NCBI GenBank assembly: GCA_025642065.1
Contig: JAODUP010000141.1
Span: 726,001-790,000, forward strand
DNA from: Paralvinella palmiformis
Taxonomy: Eukaryota; Annelida; Polychaeta; Terebellida; Alvinellidae
DNA length: 64,000 bases
Direction: 5' to 3'
Shown: positions 35,619-47,840 of the stretch, piece after piece
How positions within the stretch are numbered: the first letter of the stretch is position 1
Layout: the number at the start of each line of letters is the position of its first letter
Position numbers and translations under genes: made by a program
The notes under the pieces: model-generated
Seen by the model: only the letters and a program-made list of their open reading frames with translations
The model's database searches: none
Told to the model about the DNA's origin: nothing

Positions 35619-36349
35619 TAAAACACACGCGCGCGACACACACTCTCTCCTCCCCTCTCTCTCTCTCTCTCTCTACTTTACATAGAACATACTTAGACAT
35701 AAAAAACAATCTCTGGCCCTAAAAGTGTACTCTCTATTAAATAAATAGAATGGACCGCCAGTATAAAACAAACTTTAGTAAATATATGATTTAGACTAAG
35801 CTGCAACTTATTGAATATGAGATATCGTTATATCTGACTGATATTATAAAAACTAGTTTAAGAATATCCCGCGCCATTAATCGTATTACCTGTTAGCTAC
35901 AATTTGACATCCCTGATTGATAGTTCAGTCTCTCGTAATGTCCGATTGATAACTTTTGGGGGGTAAATCAATAATTCAATATTTCTATACTCCCCACCTA
36001 TGGCCACCTAAAAACAGTGAGAATCGTTTTACTGGTGAGCTAGTTTTAGGACATTCTGCCTACAGTTTTAATACGTTGACAAATATTCTCCGCCGATTAC
36101 ACTTCAGAGACCAAAGAACAGTTGTTTATAAAAAGAAATTAATATCATATTTATTTAACACTAATTTCATGCTAAAACTTGCCCAAATATGTCTTCCATA
36201 GGTGGACATATCTGAGAGATCAGCAGACGACAAGTAAGTTTGAAATAAGAACCTCTTGGTTTATGTTCGATCACGACTTCCAATGATTGAGTGATTTTTA
36301 TTCAGCCTTGACGCCTGTTGAGTTGACATTTGACGGACAGGCGTCAGCC
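34706..36349. other. Noncoding sequence with microsatellites
   Basis: GTGT/GCGC tracts lie at 34716-34755 and 34858-34903, a GTGC/GCGC tract at 35364-35408, GA at 35499-35522, TA at 35584-35614 and TC at 35655-35674. An 81-codon frame at 35956-36201 has no recognisable similarity and is not called. Confidence 0.5.
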
Positions 36350-36450
36350 TATGGAATCAAACACCAGAAACAGAGTTGTCGGTCGGATTCGAACCCGCAA
36401 TCTGGATGTTTGCAGAACAGCACTCTAACCACTTCGCCATCAGAAAGCCC
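36350..36450 (-). repeat. tRNA-like SINE head
   Basis: On the minus strand: TGATGGCGAAGTGGTTAGAG (A-box region, Ser/Leu-tRNA-like) and GCGGGTTCGAATCCGACCG (B box), about 45 bases apart. The tRNA ends do not pair convincingly. A second, similar relic follows at 36525-36590. Confidence 0.6.
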
Positions 36451-36524
36451 TCCCCCCACCGGCACTTTTAGAAAAATGGCACAATCAGATGAAACATCCG
36501 ACAGACACGAGTAATAAATCACTG

Positions 36525-36590
36525 GGATTCGAATTCCCACCTGGAAGTCTACTGTGCAGTGCGCTACCCACGGCACTAATACTGACAAGT
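36525..36590 (-). repeat. Second tRNA-like relic
   Basis: On the minus strand: GTGCCGTGGGTAGCGCACTG and GGTGGGAATTCGAATCCCA. The A- and B-box order is kept, but the stems are degenerate. Confidence 0.5.
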
Positions 36591-36609
36591 ACCATAGATC
36601 ACGTACACA

Positions 36610-36800
36610 GATCACTAGCACAGTTTCTTACCTTGAACATTTGAAAACTCACCTTTACAGACTCGCTTATCCTTCCTAAGTTTTCACTTCATCTGATCAT
36701 TTGTTGATGAACTTTGCATCGTACTGGACTATGAATTTGCGCATCCTCTTTACTAGGTGGCGCCACTGAGCTCGATTCTTTTCGAGGATATTGGCGCTAT
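36610..36800 (+). pseudogene. LINE 3' end relic (same family as 29160-30215)
   Basis: Plus strand gives YLEHLKTHLYRLAYPS before a stop, the terminal helix of an L2/CR1-like ORF. The untranslated part (GGTGGCGCCACTGAGCTCGA, GAGGATATTGGCGCTATAGA) aligns with the reverse complement of 29180-29300. It ends in ATT triplets that extend to 36857 with AGT units. Confidence 0.8.
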
Positions 36801-36896
36801 AGATGTTTGTAATTATTATTATTAGTATAATTATTATTAGTAGTAGTAGTAGTAGCATAATTTATTTTTTTCTTTTGGGAGATCGGTAAAGACTGG

Positions 36897-37263
36897 TGAG
36901 TGGTGAGTGAGTGAGTGAGTGAGTGAGTGAGTGAGTGAGTGAGTGAGTGAGTGAGTGAGTGAGTGAGTGAGTGAGTGAGTGAGTGAGTGAGTGAGTGAGT
37001 GAGAGTGGTGGTGGTGAGTGAGTGAGTGAGTGAGTGAGTGAGTGAGTGGTGGTGAGTGAGTGAGTGAGTGAGTGAGTGAGTGAGTGAGTGAGTGAGTGAG
37101 TGAGTGAGTGAGTGAGTGAGTGAGTGAGTGAGTGAGTGAGTGAGTGAGTGAGTGAGTGAGTGAGTGAGTGAGTGAGTGAGTGAGTGAGTGAGTGAGTGAG
37201 TGAGTGAGTGAGTGAGTGAGTGAGTGAGTGAGTGAGTGAGTGAGTGAGTGAGTGAGTGAGTGC
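36897..37263. repeat. (GTGA)n satellite-like array, about 365 bp
   Basis: Tetranucleotide GTGA/TGAG repeated about 90 times, with GGTGGTGAG interruptions at about 37005-37055. The minus-strand frame reads (LTHS)n and is not a gene. The same motif forms the shorter array at 26841-26952. Confidence 0.97.
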
Positions 37264-37435
37264 TAGTACCTGGGACATAGGATCTCTAAAGAAGGATCCC
37301 ACAAATACAGATACTCGGAGTTGATTAAACTCAAACATGTACTCGTTCTAACAATAACATTATCGGAATGTCACTATGTGATTAATAAAGAAACGAAACA
37401 ATAATGTTTTGGTTATCTACGACCGTTTACATTTA

Positions 37436-37497
<62 letters not shown>

Positions 37498-37812
37498 TGA
37501 CAACTGTATGTGTTCTCCCGTTTCCTTATATTTATATGTGGTAATGAATGTTTATTGTTATACTTTTGTGGCAGTTTATGTTCACTTTGTCTTGTTGTTA
37601 TGACAAATAACAGACAATTATCAGAGATTATATTATTGTAGATTGGCAATAAACGGTGGGGAAGTAATCCTATATGTGTGTTTATTAGCTAACAGCCAGA
37701 GAATATTTGGTGGATAATAAATATAATATTCGCTGCAAGAAGAAAACGTGAAATATTTTATTTATCGTGTTGGCGGGGTGACCCCATTTACGGTTGAGAG
37801 ATATAATGACAA

Positions 37813-37883
<71 letters not shown>

Positions 37884-37884
37884 C

Positions 37885-37926
<42 letters not shown>

Positions 37927-38434
37927 TTCCCATAGTAACTAAAATCGGTTTTATTCGAAACAATCATAGTAAACTCCCAGTGCAAGCGTCATTTGGTTGA
38001 TTATTAGTAAAAGTAGTCAATTGTGATTGACAGTTAATTACACTTATTCTATCTCTGTATTTGATGTAGGTGTTATATGTGTATATATCTTTGATCTCTG
38101 TATTTGATCAAGAGCAATTTACTCCAATGTGACATGTGTTACAAAATGTGAGCGGTATCGATTGCACTTACTAGCATCGCACATCTGATTACGTTTCACC
38201 ATTACACGCACATATTTGTCTGTGAAAGCTGTATATAAATACCAGTGCTGATTCCATTGATGTCATAACTCATAACGCATAATATACAACTGGGATTATT
38301 TGGGCATCTCAAGTGGACGAAGATATGGTAAAAAAGGGTAACCTAGCAATAAAGTCACCAAAGATTTAACATAGCATCCTTCACAATATTCTGTTAAAAA
38401 AATCACACAAATTACACAGGTCCCTTCAAATTTG

Positions 38435-38482
<48 letters not shown>

Positions 38483-38867
38483 GCGCCAATTACAAATTCT
38501 ATGCAACGCACCATCTAATCGAGTAGAAATGGTGTCATGACGTACCCATGCACAACCAATCCGGGATCGTGTATGTTCCGGTTATTATCATAATGTTTGT
38601 TCTCCAGTCATTTAATACTCCAATAACTTTAACCTTGTTGTTGTACTTATTTTGCTGCTATAGCAATCTAACCGTGCTACATCTGTCATCTGTTGACGAA
38701 ACTAAAGCATAATGCACTCATCCAAAAGAATTAACAATAGAAGTGTTTTTGTTCAGTGACATTTTTACAGTGTGTGTAATATGTAATATTTACACCGAAA
38801 TTTAGTAACTCCTGCTACAGCCTCATGAACGTTCTAACATAACACACAACAACACAGTGTCGATGAT
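37264..38867. other. Noncoding sequence with TA and CA tracts
   Basis: TA tract 37439-37496, TC-CA-TA compound 37815-37924 and TA tract 38438-38478. Unique parts carry no recognisable gene. Confidence 0.55.
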
Positions 38868-38960
38868 TAATTTAATAATAATAATAATGATATATCTAAT
38901 AATGCGCCCTTACTAGCAGGAACCCTTCAAATGCGCTGTACAATGATACCACAAACTATA
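38868..38960 (-). repeat. LINE 3' tail fragment
   Basis: TGCGCCCTTACTAGCAGGAA and GCGCTGTACAATGATACCA match the 3' ends of the LINEs at 7578 and 39831. It is preceded by AAT triplets. Only the last ~80 bases of the element are present. Confidence 0.75.
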
Positions 38961-39734
38961 TGTACTATCGCTTTACAAATTTGTTTGGCTATACAATGTA
39001 TTTGCAAACATATTTAGAGCAGTTTTAGAGCAGTCTATCGGGAATAATGGTATTGAAATGACTGCGGTAAGGTAATAAAATAAAGATCTTCAATAGGCAT
39101 CCTTAAGGGAACGGTCGAGTTTTATTTCAAAAGTCAGGACTGACACTAACTGATATGTTCACATAAATTATAAATAATGTCAAAATATAGAAACGATCAC
39201 TCAAATACTAAACGAATACAGTTCAAAGTGATGATGAATCGACTATAACTCGTTTATATCACATATATTGGGGTTAATTTAATAATCAGTGCACATTTAA
39301 GTTTCATTATCTGCCAGTGAAGTGCTCCTTTAAATGTTGCTGAGATACACAGGCCATAAAGTTGACCATAACAGCCTTAAAACGATCGTTTCCCCCCCCC
39401 TATATAAGCAAACTGGCATCATTTCAACGACAGAAAATGTACAACTGTTTTCGGGATATTTGAATGGCACTGAAATTACTGCTACCGACGTCTACCAGCA
39501 TTTATGTCATGTATTTAGATGCACGTGTATGCATACCTACCGTTAAGTAAAATTCTTTGAATTACATTAAAACCTTGACTCATGTAACGTTTATGGCAAA
39601 TGTTTTACGTTTGTTTGGTTAAAACAAAGTTGGAATGTGATCCAGATAGTATCCAGATATTATATTGATATTTTAAAAGGAAAACATATTGAGAATCTGT
39701 TTAATTCAATGTCAATAAGACTATGATATACACT
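38961..39734. other. AT-rich unique sequence
   Basis: No gene is recognised. The 39105-39125 part (GCATCCTTAAGGGAACGG) recurs at 42636-42654, hinting at an unclassified dispersed repeat. Confidence 0.4.
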
Positions 39735-39830
39735 GTATAATGATGATGATGATGATGATGATAATGATGATGATGATAATGATGATGATGATGATGATAA
39801 TAATAATAATAATAATAATAATGTATATTT
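39735..39830. repeat. (GAT)n(AAT)n at the LINE terminus
   Basis: GAT triplets change to AAT triplets next to the 3' end of the LINE that follows. This is probably an expansion of the LINE tail. Confidence 0.85.
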
Positions 39831-40535
39831 AATAAAGCGCCCTTACTACCAGGAGCCATTCCAAGACGCTGTACAAATAATATGTAATATAATAATACCC
39901 CAAATATTATGTCTGTAAAACACTATAAGAGAATTAAAAGATAATTATTATTTATCTGTGAAAGCGACCTTCAACAAATGTATTTTTAGAACGGTTTTAA
40001 AATGTTCAAGAGACAACATATTTCTAATATCTACCGTCAACTTATTCCATAAAATGGGGGCAATATTATTAAACGCACAATCACCATATGACTTGAGCTG
40101 AGACACTGGCATCTGCAATAGTATCTGACTGGATGACCTGAGTTTTCGGGATGAGTTTCTGATGGACACCAGTTCACACAGGTATTTTGGCGCCATATCA
40201 TTAATAGATTTATAAGTTATTAATAAAATCTATAAATGGATACGCTGTCTAACAGGTAGCCAATGTAGTTTTTGAAGAATTTGGGTGATATGATCATATT
40301 TTCTAGTATTTGTTACAATGCGAGCTGCACTATTCTGAATTCGCTGAAGGCGATTAATGTTATAATCAGATATGCCATATAACAGGGAGTTACAATAGTC
40401 TATACGAGATGTAACAAAGGCATGAACTACAGTTACAAGTGATTCTTGTCGCAAGAATGCTTTTAAACAGTGGATGTTCTTAAGATGGTAGTAGGCAGCT
40501 CGGCATACTGATGTGACATATTCATACATGTCACA
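39831..40535 (-). pseudogene. L2-like LINE, C-terminal reverse-transcriptase part with one stop
   Basis: The best preserved LINE in the window. The minus strand reads MYEYVTSVCRAAYYHLKNIH, VVHAFVTSRIDYCNSLLYGI, RLQRIQNSAARIVTN and LHWLPVRQRIHL. A single in-frame TAG near 40227 follows, then in the same frame SINDMAPKYLCELV, SQILLQMPVSQLKSYGDCAF, LWNKLTVDIRNM and LKIHLLKVAFTDK. These are the thumb and C-terminal blocks of L2-type reverse transcriptases. The 3' untranslated region is about 120 bp and ends in AAT/GAT triplets. The palm with YADD is missing, so the insertion is 5' truncated near 40530. Confidence 0.88.
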
Positions 40536-41299
40536 CTGATATTATGTCAGATTTATTTGATGAAATATACTGCCACGTTTTTCATAATAAAAGAAATGTG
40601 TGCAGAAGCAACGTGCAGGAAATGTAGATATATTGAAGGGATTGTTGGCTTAATTTTGGTCAGATTTTGTGAAAATCTCATTTTTTACAATAATTAATTG
40701 TTTGATTCAAATGTAGATTTCCTATAAGAAGGTAACTGAATATAAAAATTGCCATAGCTTAATCACAGTTATTTGTCTTACCAAATATATATTTTAGGCT
40801 AGCTTCTGATTCGATTTTATTATTGTTGTTTTATGCTAAAGAAATATGAGCGATATTAAAAAAAAATTAAATTCAGTTCAACTCCCTTCTTATTGTTAAT
40901 ATGTATTAATTATTAAATTATCAAAGGGAAGCTTGTGAAAAGTATGTGTGTCTGTATAGCACAAGAGTCGACACTGGAAAAGTAACAACTCAACTATTCA
41001 CTAGGGGGCGACACTTTCGGTTTTATATCACGGAATCCACTAGTCTAAAGCTAAACAAAGCGCTCACTGTGTACTAGGAAAATAGTGTCTCAGATCTGAT
41101 GGAATATTCTAGCATGTGTGTGTGTGTGTGTGTGTGAAGCCGTCGAATCCATATTTAGTTATTATATATAATATTATATATATATATATAATATATATAT
41201 ATATATATAATAATATACTATATATTATTATATTAATAATATAAATATTTATATTTTATGTACTCGATTTAATACATTTCTGGTGTTATAAATATTATC

Positions 41300-41338
<39 letters not shown>

Positions 41339-41924
41339 TATTCGTGATATGTATGTGGATATATGTTTGCTTATGTGTACCTATGTGTTTTCGTAAGTAT
41401 GTGCTTGGGGATGTGCGCGTACGTGCGTGCACACGCGAGTATTGTATAATGCCTGTGGTGATAGGCAACGCGACCAGAAGAATGCGGCATGCGCACAAGG
41501 AAATACCGCAGAGAATTTCCTGATAAATCTTCTTTTATCTTACGCCGAAAGACAACACCTGCCACCTGTACACAGCAACACGACATCTCACCGACTACCT
41601 GGAGACGATAAAACTGATGACGACCATCTTTAATCACGTTCGTCTTAGTTGAATCTAAGCCAGTCCCATCTTATTTTTAGACCATATAGGACGTTCTTTA
41701 AATAGATTCACTAAACACAAAGCGAATTTACTCATTAAAATGTAGACAAGACTAATTCTAGTCATGTTATATTTTAAGTTTAGCAAAACTGTGATTTAAT
41801 TAAACACTTCATACTAAAGACATAACAACACGTGGATATTTTAATTGCGCGCACGCAGAAATTCAAATCCCGAACTTTTTGACTTGCGTTTCGGGGGGTA
41901 TCATCAGGCTGTCGCTCGTTTAGC
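40536..41924. other. AT-rich noncoding sequence with microsatellites
   Basis: TG tract 41114-41135, irregular TATA/ATAAT sequence 41160-41255 and TA tract 41304-41337. No gene is recognised. Confidence 0.5.
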
Positions 41925-42049
41925 TCAAATCCCCGAATAGCACTCGAATGCCACATAAGGCATCCTTATGAATATTCTGCTCTGTTCGGTTTCACTCGGC
42001 AAGCCCCTCTCGGCAGAGTTGTATACTGACGTCATAAATATGTGTGGGT
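41925..42049 (-). repeat. RepI dispersed repeat, copy 1
   Basis: Its reverse complement aligns with 47704-47840. The shared blocks are CACACAT(A/G)TTTATGACGTCA, CTTGCCG(A/C)GTGAAAAC-like sequence and GAATATTCATAAGGA. There is no coding capacity and the class is unknown. Confidence 0.65.
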
Positions 42050-43672
42050 GTGTGTGTGTGTGTGTGGTTTTGTTGGTTATTTGTGTGTAACGTCACCACT
42101 CACTGCGTGCCAATCTAGAGTGAATATTCTACGGTATAATTAATAAGCCGAATGGTGGCAAGGCTCAGCGAGCCTTGTAACCACAAATTTATAACTTCCT
42201 TCCTACACCATACCCAATCGCTAATAAACTGAGATGAAAAGAAGAATGTAACGGTCTTCAGGTAGGAACATCACTCTGTCTCCTACAGGAAACAGCGCTA
42301 GGTTCAGTCATTTCCGACTTAATTGGATATGGGATGGCTAGCTGACTTTCGGTCGTGTTGTGGACGAGGTCAAGGTTCAAATCCCACCTGTGGTTATAGA
42401 GTAAGACGAATTTTTTAATTGTCTTATCTAATCACTGGCAACTTTTTACCTTCAAAATATTCCACCTAGCGGGCGGGGGGGGGGGGGTTCCAACATTACA
42501 GACTCGCTGAAATAGCTTCCATTCTCATTTCATTATTATTATTATTATTATTAAGAATCTAGCTCATCAATATCATAGCTAGACTTTGGGAATAATGGCT
42601 AGGAGAGACATCTTTATTATATTAGAACCACTCAAATCATCCTTAAGGGAACGGTTTACTCTCAGATAACATGACTTTAATGTGTATTGTTTATAACCCC
42701 CCCCCCCCCAATAATATTCAGGAGCTATACATGGTATCGTAGGTGTATAAAGAACTAATCCAAATTACTGGAGGGGTCGCCTTGACCGCTTCCTCGAATG
42801 CCAGATTCGAAAAGGCGAGAAGGAAAGAATAACCGTACTCTGACAACAAGTGGCACACGGATCGTGTTGCCATCTCGATCCGGATCAAGTCCGGTCAGAG
42901 ATGCGGTCTGGCTTCGCGATCATCTTGACCCCCCCCCCTTTCATGACCCCGGAGTCAACCAACTAACTATTACTAACTGACGCCTGTCGCCGATTCCTTT
43001 ATAAACATCTGATAGCTCAATAGACGTTTCTTGTTACAAAAATAACAAAAACAGTCTTCTTAAAGAAGTTCATTATTTAACACATGAGGCTGTTTGGACT
43101 AACTCTACGCTAATATTCGTAAATATCCCTCTTTCAAGGTTTGGAAATTATTTGTAGTTAGTGTGAACATATTTGTTATATTATGGTATATATCACAAAG
43201 CTCAGCCTTAGGTCTCGTATTTTGTTTTAATTTTGTATATGAAGGAGTTTTTTTTTTGGCAGAGAAACTAAAAACGTAGAGTAAAAAATAGAGCTCGAGG
43301 CTCCAAATTACTTTTTATCCTTATTCAATAAGTGGCAGTTGATGATATTAATTGTTTCTTGAAATACACAACTCACGCCCCACCCCCCGATCCCGCCAAC
43401 AACAACGAGTAGACTATGTCTAATTAATAAATATATGAAATTGTTATGTTACATATTTTTTATGTATCTCTTAATTGTTATACATGAGATATTTGTCATA
43501 TGAATGCCAGTCATTGTAATTCAATTATCACACGCACACACGCGCACACACATACACACACACATAGCGAAATATATCTGAAAAGATGACTCATGGGACT
43601 AGTTTCGGTGGTCATTAAACACGGGTAGTGTTTAAAGACAGGTTCATTCTCCAACTGAAATATTGTTATTAA
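42050..43672. other. Noncoding, one tRNA-like relic, homopolymer runs
   Basis: A tRNA-like B box (AAGGTTCAAATCCCACCTG) lies at about 42371-42389. G- and C-runs occur at 42476-42487, 42696-42709 and 42929-42938. No gene is recognised. Confidence 0.45.
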
Positions 43673-43689
43673 TTGAATAATCGGTTTTA

Positions 43690-43845
43690 CGGTTTAAGGA
43701 CTGTTTACCCAAGATTATCATCATGCTGTGCAGGAGGTCGGGGGTTCGAATCCTGGCCGTGGCATCATATCAGGAGTGTTTCATCCAACCAGGCAACTGG
43801 CAAGGTGTTCTCCACCGAACATGTCATATATTGTAAATTAGAAAT
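43690..43845 (+). repeat. SINE-B-related relic
   Basis: GTCGGGGGTTCGAATCCTGG (B box), then CAGGAGTGTTTCATCC, which parallels the GGGTGTTTCATC block of SINE-B. Head and tail are degenerate. Confidence 0.5.
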
Positions 43846-46800
43846 TTATTTCGAATTAGTCTCCGTGGTGAAGCAGTAAATTACAGACCATACGCGTCTC
43901 CTTCATTTCAGGCTTCCATCCACGTAAAATGGCTGCCATATTTCGGCCATTATTATTATTATTATTATTATTACATGTATTATTATAGATCTAGAGATGA
44001 CAAACACTTAGTGCAGTCTTCATTTTACCGTTTCTTATCAGTATAGAAGAACATCGTAATCGTATACAAATGACAACTGTGTAGTAGTTCCTCTATTCCG
44101 TTCAAATCTGAAACAAATTAATTAATAAAGGACAGATTTTCGAAATGCATAGATTGATTGATTGATATATTTCGTTTCATGATCTATTGTTCATATCACC
44201 ACAATGTCGTAAACATCCGTTGTTAAATTGCTACCCGAATCGAATAATTACATCATTTTATTTCAAATACTAAAATGAAAGATTTATTGCCAATTTCCTC
44301 GATCTTTTTATGGCGTATCGATAATCCGAATCAACTCAACATTTGTGAACGCCCATGTAAACATTGATAATCTTATCGTGTCTAAAATAAATGTACCGGT
44401 TTAATTCGTGGCCCATATTCAGCGAAAAACGTTACATCAGAATTCGAATCTATCCATTTCGACAATATCTAGAATATTAATGCGGTAAAAGTTGGATATT
44501 AAGCAGTGCATTTTACTTAACTAACCGATTAAGTACACTTTGAATCACTTTCGAGCACTAATACGAAATATTTAATGACAGGTTTACTCGTTCGTTCTTG
44601 GTATACTGCCAAGAAAACGCTGATATCTTATTGTTCGTACTTAAACCGAATGTAACAATTATTTGTGTCCAACGTGATCAACAAACCCAAATAAGATCAA
44701 ATCAAATGGAAATTTTCTAACGTGCTGCACATTATCAATATTTAATATAGTAATGCAGTAAAACGTTTTGGTTTAAAAAACTGCTTCGTGCTATATTTAC
44801 TCATTAATCGTTCTTATTTCTGGTGTTAAAGGAAATATTTAAAGTCAATTTGAAAAGTGCCGAAATTTGATATATGGGCGTATATTTAAAGTGGAACCAT
44901 TTGACCAAATTTTATGACACCGTACATTTTATGTAACTTTGATGGCGTCTTGTACAGTGATGTATCTATCAACATAAAATGTTAATTATGTTATGTTTTT
45001 TTTAATATTTTGGCTGAGACTCAAATGAATTTTTCGAAATATGGCTTCCTAGTGGTTCCAATTAAAAATGAATACAGTAAAGGCGACAATAGGGTTGTTG
45101 CTGTTATATACATGTATATATGTGTGTGTGTGTGTGTGTGTGCGTGCGTGTGCATGTTTTCTATCTGTTTTAAGTTGCATATAATAAAGGTGTGGTTTTC
45201 GTGATGTTTATAAATCTAATACAAATATGGCCAGATGACCACTACCTAATTAGAAAACAAGGTATATATATATATATATATATATTAGTACATAGGATAT
45301 AATGTAGTGTATAGTGTATATTATATAAGTGTATAATTGAAAACGAAGTATAGCTGCATTCACTCAGCCCAGATAACACGACTAGTTTGGTTTATAGCGA
45401 CCTTTTTCAAGTGCATGTATCTGAAGTATTTACTTTGCCAGCAATATTTATACTAGAATTCACCAGCTAGTCTTTTAGTTCAAACAAGAATCTAAGAACT
45501 GTTAGCCGTTGTTGTCTATGTCTAGAAAAATGCGCTGTTTTTGTAATGAAAACAACTGTTTTTTTAGAGCAATTGGAAATAAATCAGTGCTCCAATTTTG
45601 CTTTCATATCTGTAAAGAAGCCAAACCTGTCACTTTGTAATTGGGTTCAAGTTGTTTTACTGGAGATGTGTTTAAAGAAGACCCATTCGGAGTTCCAGCA
45701 GACGTTGTTTTAAATAACGTTTTCTTACATTTTCCAAGAATCCAAGGAACTGACTGGATTTTTGTGTGTGCTTAGAATAAGCTGTAATGATTCTATATTA
45801 ATAATCATTCAGCATTTCTTTTTGTGGGATCATTTTATAATGTTTATTTTTAAATTATTCTTCATTCTATATTAACCGTTTTCGAAAATTGTACCACAAA
45901 TAGGATAATTTCATCATTTTTAATTGGTTTTATAAGATCCTCATATCTTTTGGTATTACGACCTCCCGGTTTTAATGTGCCTAAAGGGTTTCTATCCAAA
46001 ATGTTTCCCGATTTAATCAATTTCCCTTCTCTTCAGTGTATGAGAGACATTATTATCTAGAAATGGTTCGGACAGGCTTCATCTTTCTAGAAGAGGCATG
46101 AATAAGACAGAAGGTATTTTGTTTAATTAATCGCATACCTGTGGCCAGTAATTCTGACACGAAATTCGCTATTACTCTCGTCTACATACTGTTGGAACAA
46201 TGTAAACATTCACAGATATATATTATATTAGAGGAGTCACAGTTTAAATTGTGTATTATGTTTTATTGGCAACTATATATTGGTAATATTGTGACAAGTG
46301 TGTGTGTGCGTGCGTGATATGTTCTGCTTCTAAAAGTGCTTCATTAACATTACTGTGTTGTTATTGTTATCATAGTCGGCTGTGCGTACCTGACCCAGGT
46401 GAAATCTGACCCCCGGAAGATAAACAAAACATCACTCCATGTTATGTATGTGGGATGACACACATCATCAAACATCACAACAAACGGCAAAACTGTCTTA
46501 GTTCCCATCTGCCAGTCATCTATTCCGACAACACGATGGCTACAAAGGTATCTAATTGAATTACTCCTCTAATTGGCTTACTCCCATCAGACAATCGTTG
46601 ATTACAGAGGCGACTTGATTACAGATAAATCGCCGAGGTTTAATGATTAATTGACATATCCATATGCCACACCTGCTTTACATAACTCGATTAGATCAGT
46701 TGTGCCAATAGATCTGTTTACTGGTCAATTTATAATTCGAGTTACGCAATTTTAATAAAGGCCGCCTTCCGTCTGTTTGCAACGTCGGATACAACCCCGA

Positions 46801-47023
46801 AGTGTTGAAGACAGATACGCATTAATATCATCCCTTGATTTAATTGCTTTCGAGGTATTTGACGCGACAAATTGATTTGTATACTTCTCCGTACCTTGTA
46901 GGAAGCCTGCTGGTGTGTATCTGCGTATTTGGTTCGATCTTCCTGGATACACTATCATACAGCTCTTATCTGCCATAGATTTGGCTTCTTTTGGTTGATG
47001 CTGTGTGTTCGAAGCGTGGTTGG
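43846..47023. other. Long AT-rich noncoding stretch
   Basis: ATT triplets at 43950-43973, a TG tract at 45119-45152 and a TA tract at 45262-45285. The stretch 44000-44900 is free of simple repeats and strongly AT-rich. Interval 46370-46760 is more even in composition. I find no coding signature and no known repeat in most of it. Confidence 0.5.
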
Positions 47024-47335
47024 CCACATGTCTCTAGCACCCGAGCTCAAACTCCCGACCTATTATGTCTGAAGGCTGTTTCAGCTTTCAACTCGCTTCA
47101 TTGGAGTTGGATGGTGATGATGATTGATATTTTACGGCCACTTTTGTGCATATGGTAGGCTAAATGGGCCGAGCGACCTCCAAATGTAATGAAGCGAAGT
47201 CAAGGATGAAACAACCTTCAGATATACCCACGCCCAGGTTCGAACACGGCTGGTAGTGATCTATGGTCCAACACACTACCGCTAGACTACGGAGGCGCCC
47301 CTCATTACAGTTGGAGGTTAAATGGCCGAAAAACA
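47024..47335 (+). repeat. SINE-B (plus) interrupted by another SINE-B
   Basis: A plus-strand copy (CACCCGAGCTCAAACTCC, TGAAGGCTGTTTCAGC, CGCTTCATTGGAGTTGGA) stops at about 47112. It resumes at about 47302 with CATTACAGTTGGAGGTTAAA and TGGCCGAAAAACAGTAAAG. The repeated CATT--AGTTGGA on both sides fits a target-site duplication made by the inserted minus-strand copy. Confidence 0.65.
47114..47300 (-). repeat. SINE-B copy inserted in a SINE-B
   Basis: Full order on the minus strand: GGGGCGCCTCCGTAGTCTAG, TAGTGTGTTGGACCATAG, CAGCCGTGTTCGAACCTGGG (B box), TGAAGGTTGTTTCATCC, CGGCCCATTTAGCCTACCA, and an ATCATCATC tail. Few differences separate it from 52592-52782, so it is one of the younger members here. 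Confidence 0.9.
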
Positions 47336-47703
47336 GTAAAGTTACATTTCTTTTAGCTGACCTTTTCTCAAAACACTGGGTCAGGACAATTTAACAAACA
47401 ATGAAGGTCACAAAGTACCGATCTTTAAAGCAATTATTTGGTGGTTAATACATTTTTTTCAATGATTCTAATAATAAATACTTTTATTTGCATTTACTCT
47501 GTCACTTATATCTTGCAAATTATGCATAAATCAAGTGTGCTTTAGGATAGAAACGTCCTTATAAGTTTGTATTTGCTCAGAACATTTTGAGCGTGCCTAT
47601 ATGAGGCTAATTACTTATACAGCGGAATATGCACGCATGCTCAGTGTTGGCACGTAAACAGTGGTGACGTTATACGCGTAGCCGGAGCAAAACTATGCCA
47701 AAA
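47336..47703. other. Unique noncoding sequence
   Basis: Nothing recognisable is encoded. Confidence 0.45.
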
Positions 47704-47840
47704 TCCACACATGTTTATGACGTCAATATAGTGCGCAAGTATGTTGGCAGAACTTGCCGCGTGAAAACGAAGAGAACCGAATATTCATAAGGACACCTTA
47801 TATGGCAACCGATTGCTACTCGCGATCCGACCTTCTGCGT
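47704..47840 (+). repeat. RepI dispersed repeat, copy 2
   Basis: CACACATGTTTATGACGTCA, GCAGAACTTGCCGCGTGAAA and ACCGAATATTCATAAGGACA match the reverse complement of 41925-42049 at roughly 70-75 percent by eye. Confidence 0.65.

Noticed and set aside
35956..36201. 81-codon plus-strand frame
   Set aside because: Contains a seemingly protein-like stretch but shows no recognisable family, no splice context and no repeat relationship.
36862..37338. 158-codon minus-strand frame (LTHS)n
   Set aside because: It consists almost wholly of the GTGA microsatellite, without any non-repeat coding sequence.
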